This document shows positions 23,391 to 31,448 of a stretch of 32,524 bases of DNA, in pieces. Position numbers and translations under genes: made by a program. The notes below the pieces were generated by a model, which was given only the letters and a program-made list of their open reading frames with translations, made no database searches and had not been told where the DNA came from. This DNA is from a bacterium (lineage in GTDB: Bacteria > Desulfobacterota > Desulfobulbia > Desulfobulbales > Desulfobulbaceae), in assembly GCA_030538155.1 (NCBI GenBank), contig JAUNUN010000033.1:1-32524 (forward strand), written 5' to 3'. How positions within the stretch are numbered: position 1 is the stretch's first letter; every line of letters starts with the position of its first letter.

Positions 23391-24422
23391 TTGATTATCT
23401 GCCGATTTGTAACAAAAACCTCAGGCAAAACCACGCCCGGCGGGAGGCTGGATCTCTGGAGCAAGCTGTTGCGTACCATTATTCGATCTGTTTATTCCTC
23501 CTGGCCGCTTCTTCTCCTCATTGGTCTGCCCTTCTTTTTTGTCGGCGGGCCTGGTTTTTATTCGACCCGCTCCGTCGTCCATCTCTGGGATCTGGGGCAC
23601 GTCCTTTTTTTTGCCATCTTCACCCTGTGGCTGCAGCGTCTGCTTCCCTTGCAGCCAAGAAAAAGAGCATCGGCCCAAAGCCTCGCCATCCTCTTCTTTT
23701 TGCCTTTCCTGGCCGGTTTCGTCGTTGAATGCTTGCAGTTTGCGGCCAACGGACGCTCCCCCAGCATTGCAGACATGCTCCGCAATCAGTTGGGGGTCAT
23801 CATCGCCCTTGCCTTTCAGGGTTGGCCACAATACCAGACCAAAATCCACCGCCATGCACTAGTCCTTCTGCGCGGCCTTGCCCTTGCCCTCCTGGTTGTC
23901 GCGCTGCTGCCTTTTCTCACTGCGGTCTGGGATGAGCAGCAGGCTAGGCGGCAGTTTCCACTGCTGGCCGACTTTGAGTCACCCTATGAGCTGAGCCGAT
24001 GGTATTACTGGAAGCAGTTACGCCTTGAGCACCAGATAGTTCGCCATGGCAACAGTTCGGCCAGAGTGCAGCTTTCAACCGCCAAGTACTCAGGCATCGC
24101 CCTGTTCCATTTTCCCAGGGATTGGCGAGGATACCGCAAGCTACATTTTAGTGTGTATAATCCGCTTGCAACCCGGTTGCTCCTCAACTGCCGCCTGGAC
24201 GACACCGTCCACCGACAGCGGCATGGCCCCTATGAAGACCGTTTCAACACTCAATTTTCACTTAAACCCGGCTGGAATGACCTGAGCGTCTCCTTGCAAC
24301 AGGCAGCAGCAGCGCCCAAGGGTAGAGCCATGAACATGGCCAGGATTAAAGGCTTTGGGCTTTTTGTGGTGGAGCAGAAAGAGGCCCTGGCCATCTATCT
24401 GGACCACGTTTATCTGGAATAA
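23391..24422 (+). CDS. VanZ-domain membrane protein with C-terminal extracytoplasmic domain
   Basis: About 343 residues. After an unclear N-terminus, hydrophobic helices lie at about 35-55, 65-82, 95-110 and 125-140; GFVVECLQFAANGRSPSI and ADMLRNQLGV form the VanZ signature (E..Q...GR...D...N..G). One more helix (about 157-178) leads to a 165-residue soluble domain (ADFESPYELSRWYYWKQL...LDHVYLE), with the beta-sandwich look of CIA30 or galactose-binding-like domains. The start is uncertain: I give TTG 23391, but TTG 23469 is possible. VanZ proteins are linked to cell-envelope and glycopeptide traits; the exact role here is unknown. Confidence 0.75.
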   Translation: MIICRFVTKTSGKTTPGGRLDLWSKLLRTIIRSVYSSWPLLLLIGLPFFFVGGPGFYSTRSVVHLWDLGHVLFFAIFTLWLQRLLPLQPRKRASAQSLAILFFLPFLAGFVVECLQFAANGRSPSIADMLRNQLGVIIALAFQGWPQYQTKIHRHALVLLRGLALALLVVALLPFLTAVWDEQQARRQFPLLADFESPYELSRWYYWKQLRLEHQIVRHGNSSARVQLSTAKYSGIALFHFPRDWRGYRKLHFSVYNPLATRLLLNCRLDDTVHRQRHGPYEDRFNTQFSLKPGWNDLSVSLQQAAAAPKGRAMNMARIKGFGLFVVEQKEALAIYLDHVYLE

Positions 24423-24516
24423 AAAAGCGTTTCCGGCCTACCTTTCTTTGCCTGGAATATGCACACCGGCGCTGGAACAAGTCTTGACCGGACAGCACAT
24501 AGCTCCACTGAATACG

Positions 24517-24545
24517 TTGCTTTTTTCAAATCTACCTTTTATGAT
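24517..24545 (+). promoter_or_regulatory. Promoter of the small cysteine-rich protein
   Basis: TTGCTT (24517-24522), a 17-base spacer and TATGAT (24540-24545) lie 51 bases before the start of the small gene at 24597. Both boxes match consensus well, and the region is A+T rich. Confidence 0.5.
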
Positions 24546-24596
24546 GATGAGATTATAGTCTTTCATCCAGCTCAAACACTGCAACAGGAGGATCCA

Positions 24597-24773
24597 ATGG
24601 CACAGAATCAAGGCAACACCTGTCCGACCTGCATGGGAAAGGGAGTAATCGACGGCGTTTGTGAGACCAGCCCTGAATGGGACGGCGCAGCCAACAAGGA
24701 AAGCGAGGGTGGCCGGATCTGCACTCCAGATCAAAAATGCCCCACCTGCAAAGGCAGCGGCAAGGTTGACTGA
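24597..24773 (+). CDS. Small double CxxCxGxG zinc-finger-like protein
   Basis: A 58-residue protein with an ideal AGGAGG five bases before the ATG and its own promoter, so it is very likely expressed. It starts MAQNQGNTCPTCMGKG and ends CPTCKGSGKVD; these two repeats resemble the zinc-binding repeats of DnaJ, one at each end. The middle (PEWDGAANKESEGG) carries two further Cys (VCETS, RICTP). It may fold as one small zinc knuckle. I know no function. It may assist a chaperone or RNA; both are guesses. It is followed by a structured element and a strong terminator. Confidence 0.75.
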   Translation: MAQNQGNTCPTCMGKGVIDGVCETSPEWDGAANKESEGGRICTPDQKCPTCKGSGKVD

Positions 24774-24801
24774 TACGCAACCAGGCATGCAAGAAAATCT
24801 C

Positions 24802-24871
24802 CATTCCGACTGAGTCAAGGTAGAGGCAAGGCTTCTAAAAGCCCGGCAACCTTTTGCGCCGGTTCGGAATG
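24802..24871 (+). ncRNA. Structured RNA candidate with SAM-I-riboswitch-like core
   Basis: CATTCCGA (24802-24809) pairs with TCGGAATG (24864-24871) and encloses two hairpins: GGCTT-ctaa-AAGCC (24830-24843) and CGGC...GCCG (24844-24861). The stretch GGTAGAGGCAAGGCTTCT followed by AAAAGCCCGGCAACC resembles the SAM-I core (GGTGGAGGGACTGGCCC, then GCCCGGCAACC). The usual SAM-I P1 (CTTATCA...) and the AATTCC segment are missing or changed. A terminator follows ten bases later, but no plus-strand gene comes after it. It could be a stand-alone small RNA or a relic. Confidence 0.3.
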
Positions 24872-24880
24872 CAGCAACAC

Positions 24881-24929
24881 AAAACGGCTTCTTTATTCCC
24901 TGTTAATCCGGGATAAAGAAGCCGTTTTT
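24881..24929. terminator. Strong bidirectional intrinsic terminator
   Basis: AAAACGGCTTCTTTAT-T-CCC (24881-24900) pairs with GGGATAAAGAAGCCGTTTT (24910-24928), about 18 pairs with one bulge, and a nine-base loop. Seven T's follow on the plus strand and the minus strand also ends in TTTTG. It separates the small cysteine-rich gene from the convergent gapA. Its 5' arm contains GGCTTCT, also present in the structured element upstream (24830-24836), so alternative pairing with 24917-24923 is possible. Confidence 0.9.
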
Positions 24930-24973
24930 TTATGGCAGAAAGAGCCGAGTACAGCCGATAGAGTCAGCCGGTT

Positions 24974-25978
24974 TTACAAGGCCTTGTTTGCCTCCATATG
25001 CAATACCAGATCCAGCATACGGTTCGAATAACCCCACTCGTTGTCATACCAGCTCATCACCTTCACCGAAGTACCCAAAACCCGGGTACAGGAGCCGTCA
25101 ACAACTGAAGAGTGAGCATCCCCCTGGAAATCTATGGACACCAGCGGTTCGTCCGTATAGCCCAGATAGCGGTTGCCGGCTGCGGCCAGGGTTTTATTCA
25201 CCTCATCCACACTGGTTTCCTTCTCGACCTCGATAACCACATCCACCAAGGACACGTTCGGGGTGGGTACCCGCACGGCTAGACCATCGAATTTATTTTT
25301 CAAATCCGGAATAACCAGGGAAACCGCAGCAGCAGCCCCGGTTTTGGTGGGGATCATGGACAGGGCTGCGGCGCGGGCCCGGCGCAGATCCGAATGGGGA
25401 GCATCGATCAGGCGCTGATCACCAGTGTAGGAGTGAATGGTGGTCATCAGGCCGCGTTTGATGCCGAAGTTATTCAAAATGACCTGGGCAACCGGCGCCA
25501 GGCAGTTAGTGGTACAGGAGGCATTGGAAACCACGTGGTGTTCGGTGGGGTTATACTCATCCTCATTGACCCCCATGACAATGGTCTTCACCTCGCCCTT
25601 GGCCGGGGCAGAAATAATGACCTTGGCCGCACCGGCGTCAATGTGGGCCTTGGCCTTTTCAAAGTTGGTAAAAAGGCCAGTGCATTCGAGCACATACTCG
25701 GCCCCCAAGTTTGACCAGGGAATCTCCGCAGGATTGCGGTGGCTGGTCAGGGGAATTTCCCGCCCATCCACCACCAGGGCATTCTCGCCAGGCTTGATAT
25801 CCTGGCTGGAACGACCCATGATGGAATCATACTTCAAAAGCTGGGCAATGGTTTTGACATCGGTCAGATCGTTGATGCCCACTACTTCGATGTCGGCAAA
25901 GGCCGGATCGCAGCTCAGCGCCCTGAAGATGTTTCTGCCGATACGGCCAAAGCCGTTGATACCGATCTTGATACTCAT
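24974..25978 (-). CDS. gap: Glyceraldehyde-3-phosphate dehydrogenase, type I
   Basis: A 334-residue glycolytic/gluconeogenic enzyme. NAD binding is in KIGINGFGRIGRNIFRA, the catalytic Cys in SNASCTTNCLAPVAQVI, with ISAPAKGEVKTIVMGVN and the C-terminal WYDNEWGYSNRMLDLV. Length is normal. AAGGAG lies 11 bases before the ATG. It precedes on the transcript a GT5 gene's neighbour (the GT5 gene lies upstream, separated by 102 bases), so both may serve sugar storage. It ends in front of the strong terminator at 24881-24929. Confidence 0.97.
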   Translation of the reverse strand: MSIKIGINGFGRIGRNIFRALSCDPAFADIEVVGINDLTDVKTIAQLLKYDSIMGRSSQDIKPGENALVVDGREIPLTSHRNPAEIPWSNLGAEYVLECTGLFTNFEKAKAHIDAGAAKVIISAPAKGEVKTIVMGVNEDEYNPTEHHVVSNASCTTNCLAPVAQVILNNFGIKRGLMTTIHSYTGDQRLIDAPHSDLRRARAAALSMIPTKTGAAAAVSLVIPDLKNKFDGLAVRVPTPNVSLVDVVIEVEKETSVDEVNKTLAAAGNRYLGYTDEPLVSIDFQGDAHSSVVDGSCTRVLGTSVKVMSWYDNEWGYSNRMLDLVLHMEANKAL

Positions 25979-26080
25979 GTGTACAACTCCTTAAATGGAA
26001 AATGTATGCAGTGAAAAGATTGAAAATCGCCGTTATCCGAAATTCAAACCAGGGGTGCCCCAGTATATACCAGGGCTATA

Positions 26081-27724
26081 TTATGGTTTCCGCCAGCGCC
26101 GCATGGCCTGGCGATACAAATCCATGTAGGCATCCATCACCACCTGCCAGGTGTGCAGGCTGTCGATACGCTCCACCGCAGCTACCTGCATGCGCTCCAT
26201 GGCCTCCTGGCCGCTCTGGTACACGGTCATGGCCCGGCGCATGGTTTCGGCCAGAGCGCCGGCCGAGTTGCCGGTATAGGAAAAGCCTGTTTCTCCGTCA
26301 ATCACCTTTACCAGCCCGCCTACCCGATGGACAATGGGCAGATTACCCAGCAACTGGGCGATATAGTCGGTCAGGCCGCAGGGTTCGTAGCGGGATGGAA
26401 TGAGAAAAAAATCACCCGCTGCATAGACCTGGTTGGCAAGAACAGGATCGTAGCCTTTCAAAAAGCAGATCTTGCCCCAACCATGCTCCGATTCGGCCAA
26501 AAGCTCCAACTGCCGCTCCAGCTCGGCTGCGCCGGAACCAAAGAGGAGCATGTGCAGGTCTTCCTCTTGCTGCAGCAGGCGCAGCAGGGATTCCAGAACA
26601 ATATCAACCCCTTTCTGGGAAGTCAAACGACCGACAAAGGTAAAAAGCGGCGCATCGGGTGATCCAGACAGCACACCGAACTGCCGTACTTGCTGCCATA
26701 CCTTTATATTACCCAGTTGCGCCAGCATCGCCCTCTTGCAGGCGCGTTTGCCCTCCAAATCGCGCTTGCGGATATCAAAACCATGGGACAGGTGCAGGGC
26801 TTGGGGCTCACTTGGCTCAAAGGATTTGGGATCAATGCCGTTGGTAATACCGGCAATGGCTATGCCCCGGGCCCGCAAGGTATGCCCCAGCCAGCCTGTG
26901 CGGCTGTCTTCCGGGCTGTGTTGCAGTTCCAGCGCATAGTTTTCGCTCACCGTATTGAGCACGGCATAGCCCGATGCCGCCATGAAGGGGTCAAAGCCGC
27001 TGCCCAGAATGCTGTCATTGATCACTCGCCGGGGCAGGCCGGTGATTGCATGGCCGAAATTCAGGTCTTCCACTTCCTGGTGATAGCCCAGGCCGGCATT
27101 ATGAATGGTGACCACCGCGCCGGTGCGGCTGAAATACGGACGGTAACCGCTGTTCTCCTTCATCATCGCGGGCAGGATGGCGGCATGGCCATCGTGACAA
27201 TGGATTACATCCGGCCGTTCGTCCAGATACATCATCAGATCAAGCGCGGCCTTCTGCAGGAGCACATTCATGGCGAAGTAGTCAAAATGACCCCGGCCCC
27301 GGTGCTGCCAGAGCACCTCTTGCTCATCTTCCTCGGTGTAGGTGTAGACCCCGCGCTTGCTGGCATAACGGTCTGCCTCAACCAAAAAGAGCCGCACCCC
27401 GTTGAGTTCTCCCTGCCAGACGGCGACTGTTTCGCGGCGCTCCTCGCCGCTGTAATCCATATCCACTTCAAAAAGATGCGTATAGCGGCGGGCGCCGATA
27501 CGACCGGCTCTGTTGCCGGCTTCTGCAAGATGAAAACCCAGGAGGGCTGCATCGACAAACCCGTATCTGGGCAAAACCACGCTGACCGCGCATCCGCCAT
27601 GGCTGACTAGGGTCTCTGCCAGTTGGCGGCAGACATCCTTGACCCCGCCCGCTCCGGCAATACCCTCGTATTCCCGGCTCACCATCCAAACGGACCGCGG
27701 TGTTTGTAATGCTCTAGCTGTCAT
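26081..27724 (-). CDS. Glycogen/starch synthase-like glycosyltransferase (GT5)
   Basis: A 547-residue protein starting MTARALQTPRSVWMVSREYEGI. The N-terminal GT5 domain has GAGGVKDVCRQLAE where GlgA has the Lys-containing KTGGLADV motif; the key Lys (ADP-glucose phosphate contact) is Gly24 here. The C-terminal GT-B half is well preserved: FTFVGRLTSQKGVDIVLESL, then FLIPSRYEPCGLTDYIAQLL and PIVHRVGGLVKVIDGETGFSY. The start at 27724 has GGAG ten bases upstream; a longer frame exists to 27799. It probably adds glucose to glycogen, but the altered N-terminal motif allows another donor or acceptor. galT at the left edge may be metabolically linked. Confidence 0.88.
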   Translation of the reverse strand: MTARALQTPRSVWMVSREYEGIAGAGGVKDVCRQLAETLVSHGGCAVSVVLPRYGFVDAALLGFHLAEAGNRAGRIGARRYTHLFEVDMDYSGEERRETVAVWQGELNGVRLFLVEADRYASKRGVYTYTEEDEQEVLWQHRGRGHFDYFAMNVLLQKAALDLMMYLDERPDVIHCHDGHAAILPAMMKENSGYRPYFSRTGAVVTIHNAGLGYHQEVEDLNFGHAITGLPRRVINDSILGSGFDPFMAASGYAVLNTVSENYALELQHSPEDSRTGWLGHTLRARGIAIAGITNGIDPKSFEPSEPQALHLSHGFDIRKRDLEGKRACKRAMLAQLGNIKVWQQVRQFGVLSGSPDAPLFTFVGRLTSQKGVDIVLESLLRLLQQEEDLHMLLFGSGAAELERQLELLAESEHGWGKICFLKGYDPVLANQVYAAGDFFLIPSRYEPCGLTDYIAQLLGNLPIVHRVGGLVKVIDGETGFSYTGNSAGALAETMRRAMTVYQSGQEAMERMQVAAVERIDSLHTWQVVMDAYMDLYRQAMRRWRKP

Positions 27725-27978
27725 AACTGCCGCTCCTGAAAAGCGGGAAACCTCTTCAAACCGCCCTGATAGCACCGGCACCAACTGTCGGTACACCAAA
27801 GCATGTATATTGTATATGTTTCAACATCCGGCTGGGCGGAATGCTGAAACACTATCTACCATAAAGGATGATAGGCGTACCGCACAAGCAAAACCGGCCC
27901 ATGCCTTTTACCCCTTTTCATTTGTAGGACTTGTTCTTACAGTGTCAAGATTATTATTCTGCACCTTTTGTCGCTACT

Positions 27979-28932
27979 ATGGAATATAAAGATTACTATC
28001 AAATACTTGGCATAGAACGTGATGCCACTGCGGATGCAATCAAACAGGCCTATCGCAAACTGGCCCGCAAATACCATCCGGACGTCAACAAGGACAAGGA
28101 TGCAGAGGCCCGTTTCAAGGATATCGGCGAGGCCTATGAAGTACTGAAAGATCCGGAAAAACGCTCCGCCTATGACCGCTTTGGTGCCAACTGGCAAAAC
28201 GGCGAGCAGTTCAGGCCGCCACCGGACTGGAACGCGGGCGGCTATGAATTCCGTGGCTCTGCGCCCGGCGATACCCAAGGTTTCAGCGATTTTTTTGAAG
28301 CGCTCTTCGGCCAGACCCGTGGCCGTGGCAGCTATGCCGGCCAAAGTGGCCAGGGCTTCAGCATGCAGGGGGAGGACCAGCAGGCCGCCATCACCATTTC
28401 GCTTGAAGATGCCTACCATGGCGCGAAGCAGACCCTGACCCTGAACCGACCTGAACCAGACGAACAGGGCCGCATCTTCATGCGGCCGCAGCAGCTCAAC
28501 CTGGCTATTCCCAAAGGCATCATCGCCGGTCAGCGCATCCGCCTGGAGGGTCAGGGCCTGCCCGGTCACGGCGGTGGCGCGCCCGGTGATCTCTATCTGG
28601 AAATCCACTTTGCGCCGCACCATCTCTTCAAGGCCGAAAAACGAACCATCCACCTGCAACTGCCGGTTACACCCTGGGAGGCGGCCTTAGGCGCATCCAT
28701 TACCGTTCCTACCCTGGACGGCAAGGTGCAGTTGAAAATTCCGCCCAATTCCCAAAACGGCCGCAAGTTACGTCTCAAGGGCAAAGGACTGTCCACGCAA
28801 AAAACAACGGGTGATCAAATCGTCACCCTGCAGGTGGTGCTGCCCGAGGCCCAGACCGAGGAGCAGCAGGCCATCTACCGCAGCATGGCTGAAAAGTTGG
28901 CCTTTAATCCGCGCACTGATTTAGGGGTGTGA
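27979..28932 (+). CDS. cbpA: CbpA-type DnaJ class II co-chaperone
   Basis: A 317-residue protein. The J domain (1-70) has YKDYYQILGIERDATAD, KYHPDVNKD (HPD) and AYEVLKDPEKRSAYDRFG. A Gly/Phe linker (about 75-125, FEALFGQTRGRGSYAG) follows, with no zinc finger, then two C-terminal substrate domains with LRLEGQGLPGHGG-like and PWEAALGASITVPTLDGKVQLKIP segments. That makes it CbpA, a DnaK partner and nucleoid-associated protein in E. coli. A longer frame begins at 27931, but MEYKDYY at 27979 is the family start. It is followed after one base by cbpM, its modulator. Confidence 0.95.
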   Translation: MEYKDYYQILGIERDATADAIKQAYRKLARKYHPDVNKDKDAEARFKDIGEAYEVLKDPEKRSAYDRFGANWQNGEQFRPPPDWNAGGYEFRGSAPGDTQGFSDFFEALFGQTRGRGSYAGQSGQGFSMQGEDQQAAITISLEDAYHGAKQTLTLNRPEPDEQGRIFMRPQQLNLAIPKGIIAGQRIRLEGQGLPGHGGGAPGDLYLEIHFAPHHLFKAEKRTIHLQLPVTPWEAALGASITVPTLDGKVQLKIPPNSQNGRKLRLKGKGLSTQKTTGDQIVTLQVVLPEAQTEEQQAIYRSMAEKLAFNPRTDLGV

Positions 28933-28933
28933 T

Positions 28934-29242
28934 ATGAACGAAATAACCAGCACCTATATCCAGGGCATAGTTTTAGATGAGGAGGACTACTGTTCCTTCA
29001 GCGATCTGTGCCGTGTTTGCGGCACAAGTGCGGAGCAGATCGAGGAAATGATTGCAGAGGGTATTATCAGCCCGGAAGGCCCCAATCAGGCTGAATGGCG
29101 CTTTACCCTGGTGTCGATTCACCGGGTGCAGACCGTGGCCCGACTACACCGGGATTTGCGCATCAATATGCCCGGTTGCGCCCTGGTCCTCGAACTGCTC
29201 GATGAACTGACCACTTTGCGCGCACTGAAGCCCGGCAACTGA
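28934..29242 (+). CDS. cbpM: CbpM, modulator of the CbpA co-chaperone (MerR-2-type)
   Basis: A 102-residue protein with the order of a MerR-like helix-turn-helix (YCSFSDLCRVCGTSAEQIEEMIAEGI and ISPEG, then FTLVSIHRVQTVARLHRDLRINMPGCALVLELLDEL). CbpM binds the J domain of CbpA and inhibits it. The position directly after cbpA, separated by one base, is the main support. Length and hydrophobic pattern fit. Confidence 0.9.
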   Translation: MNEITSTYIQGIVLDEEDYCSFSDLCRVCGTSAEQIEEMIAEGIISPEGPNQAEWRFTLVSIHRVQTVARLHRDLRINMPGCALVLELLDELTTLRALKPGN

Positions 29243-29265
29243 GTATTCTGCCTCACTGATCCTCC

Positions 29266-30615
29266 TTGCCCTTTTCTGAACTTCTCTCCCGCTTTGACGG
29301 CCCACTGACACCGGAGTCCTTTCTCCTTGGGCTTGCCTGCGGTCTCGGCTGCTGCGCCATTCTTTTCCTGCTGGCGCGCCAGCAGGGTCAGAGAAAAGAA
29401 ATTGTGCTCAGCGCCCGCCTGGAACGGTTGCAGGACACCTGCCGGCACCAAGAAGAGGAACTGGAGCGTCTGCAGGAGGAATGCCGCGCCCTGAACCGTG
29501 AATGCCGCGATCTGGATGTGGACAACGCTGCCCTGCAAAGCGCCTGCTCCAGCATGCGGCAGCAGATCGCCGAACGGGATGCCATCTTGGCCGAAAACCG
29601 GCGGCAGATCGAACTGCATTTTCAGGCAGCCGCAGACCGCATCCTCCACCAGCAGAACGATGCCCTAAGCCGCCGGCACCAGTCCTCTTTGAACCTGCTT
29701 TTACGGCCGTTGAACGAGCAATTGAGCGAATTCCGGCAGCGGCTGGAACATCTGCACAGCCAGGACAGCAAAGACCGCACCATTTTACAGCAGGAGCTGG
29801 ATCAGTTGCGCCGGCTCAATCAGCAGTTGAGCAGCGACGCCCTTAACCTGACCGAGGCGCTGCGCGGTAAGAACAAATTCCAGGGTCAGTGGGGCGAATT
29901 GGTCCTGAGCCGGGTGCTGGAGGCTTCCGGGCTGCGTCCAGGCCGGGAATTCGAGCTGCAGGTGCATCTGAAAGACGAGGACGGCAGCGCCTTTCAACCC
30001 GATGCCATAGTCCATTTGCCTGAAAATCGGGATATCCTTATCGACGCCAAGGTTTCTCTCAAGGACTTTGCCCGGGTGATCGGCGCAGACTCAGCAGAGG
30101 AGCAGCAGGCCGGCATGCAAGCTCATCTCGCCTCGGTGAAGCGGCAGATCAATCTTCTGGCCGGTAAACAGTATCACAGCCTGGTCGATCTGGGCGCGCT
30201 CGACTTCGTGTTGCTCTTCATCCCGGTGGAAGGAGCCTTTCAGGCAGTGGTCGAACACGAACCGGATCTTCTGGTGCAGGCTATGCGGCAGAAGGTGATC
30301 CTCAGCAGTCCCTCGACTTTACTGGCCATTCTCCGCACCATCCACCACCTCTGGCGCATAGACGAACAGCACAGAAACAGTTTGGCCATTGCCAAACAAG
30401 CGGCCAGTATATATGATAAACTCGTTGGCTTTGTGGAGTCGTTTAACGCCATAGGTCTGCGTCTGAACCAGACCCAGCAGGCCTGGCACACAGCAAAAAA
30501 CCGCCTGAGCAACGGCCATGGCAACTTGATTGCCAAAGCGGAAGGGTTCAAGGATTTAGGCGTGCAACCCAATAAAGATTTGCCCCCTTCCGTCAACAAC
30601 CAGTCTTCGTCATAA
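29266..30615 (+). CDS. rmuC: DNA recombination protein RmuC
   Basis: A 449-residue protein with an N-terminal membrane helix (about 20-37, LLGLACGLGCCAILFLLA), a long coiled-coil region (about 40-195, rich in Glu/Arg/Gln), and a C-terminal nuclease-like domain: KFQGQWGELVLSRVLEASGL, DAIVHLPENRDILIDAKVSLKDFAR (PD-(D/E)xK-type core), FLFIPVEGAFQ-like FVLLFIPVEGAF. RmuC limits inversions and acts with DNA repair. The start is a TTG at 29266 with no clear ribosome binding site, so it may be further downstream. It follows cbpM by 23 bases and the lipoprotein gene comes 15 bases later. Confidence 0.93.
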   Translation: MPFSELLSRFDGPLTPESFLLGLACGLGCCAILFLLARQQGQRKEIVLSARLERLQDTCRHQEEELERLQEECRALNRECRDLDVDNAALQSACSSMRQQIAERDAILAENRRQIELHFQAAADRILHQQNDALSRRHQSSLNLLLRPLNEQLSEFRQRLEHLHSQDSKDRTILQQELDQLRRLNQQLSSDALNLTEALRGKNKFQGQWGELVLSRVLEASGLRPGREFELQVHLKDEDGSAFQPDAIVHLPENRDILIDAKVSLKDFARVIGADSAEEQQAGMQAHLASVKRQINLLAGKQYHSLVDLGALDFVLLFIPVEGAFQAVVEHEPDLLVQAMRQKVILSSPSTLLAILRTIHHLWRIDEQHRNSLAIAKQAASIYDKLVGFVESFNAIGLRLNQTQQAWHTAKNRLSNGHGNLIAKAEGFKDLGVQPNKDLPPSVNNQSSS

Positions 30616-30629
30616 AGGAGGACATACAC

Positions 30630-30869
30630 ATGAAATATCTCAGTATCTTGGCCTTGGTTTCTGTCGTTGCACTCTCATCCTGTGCTACCCGCGCCCAAAG
30701 CGGAGCAGCAACCGGTGGAGCGGCAGGAGCTGTGGCCGGCCAGATCCTTGGTAAAAACACCGAGAGTACAGTCATCGGCACAGCGGTCGGCGCGGCAGCA
30801 GGGTATATGATCGGCAACGAAATGGATAAAACAGAGCAGAATCAGGTTCGTCCAAGAACACGGCGCTAA
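30630..30869 (+). CDS. Small glycine-zipper lipoprotein, paralogue 1
   Basis: A 79-residue protein starting MKYLSILALVSVVALSSC, a lipoprotein signal with lipobox LSSC and mature Cys18. The middle is Gly/Ala-rich with a glycine zipper (TGGAAGAVAGQILGKNTEST, then GTAVGAAAGYMIGNEMDK). It ends shortly after in a basic tail, so it lacks the C-terminal domain of paralogue 2. A perfect AAGGAGG lies eight bases before the ATG. It is likely anchored in the outer membrane. It resembles the 17-kDa antigen family N-terminus. Function is not known. Confidence 0.85.
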   Translation: MKYLSILALVSVVALSSCATRAQSGAATGGAAGAVAGQILGKNTESTVIGTAVGAAAGYMIGNEMDKTEQNQVRPRTRR

Positions 30870-30984
30870 ATCACCTGACGTTATTTTTCTGGACCCCCTG
30901 TAAGAAGCGGGCAGTCCCATAAAAAGAGCGGTCAGATTATCTGTGCCGCTCCATCCGATCCTGACACATAGGAGTATGCGTACC

Positions 30985-31425
30985 ATGAAGTATCTGAATA
31001 TCCTGGCCCTGATAGCTTTGCTTGCTCTGAGCGCCTGTGCAACCAGGAGCCAAAGCGGCGCTGCCATTGGAGGCGCGGTGGGTGCCATTGCAGGCCAGGC
31101 CATCGGCCACAATACTGAAGGCACCCTGATCGGTGCCGGTGTAGGCACCATGCTTGGCTATCTGATCGGCAACGAGATGGACAAGTACGACCGCCAGCAA
31201 CTGGATCATATGTACGAGCGCGGCGTGTCCAACCAGACCTCTTCCTGGGTGAATCCGGATACAGGGTCTCAATATGCGGTTACTCCGCAGCCGGCCTATC
31301 AGCAGCCCGGCTCCAACCGCTGGTGCCGCAAGGCAGAAATCGATTCCTGGATCGATGGCCGCAAGGAAACCGTGCTGACCACCGCCTGCCGCAACGCCAA
31401 TGGCCAGTGGGAAATCCAGCGTTAA
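30985..31425 (+). CDS. Glycine-zipper surface lipoprotein, paralogue 2 (17-kDa antigen-like)
   Basis: A 146-residue lipoprotein with the same start as the gene before it (MKYLNILALIALLALSAC, Cys18) and a glycine zipper (AAIGGAVGAIAGQAIGHN, TLIGAGVGTMLGYLIGNEMDK). It continues with DRQQLDHMYERG and a C-terminal beta-type domain with two Cys (NRWCRKAEIDSWIDGRKE, TACRNANGQWEIQ). This layout is the outer-membrane 17-kDa surface antigen/RT0821-like family. The ATG at 30985 has AGGAGT nine bases upstream; an in-frame ATG at 30976 is too close to it. It is probably a gene duplication with paralogue 1. Confidence 0.88.
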   Translation: MKYLNILALIALLALSACATRSQSGAAIGGAVGAIAGQAIGHNTEGTLIGAGVGTMLGYLIGNEMDKYDRQQLDHMYERGVSNQTSSWVNPDTGSQYAVTPQPAYQQPGSNRWCRKAEIDSWIDGRKETVLTTACRNANGQWEIQR

Positions 31426-31448
31426 ACTACACACCTTAATATAAGCCC

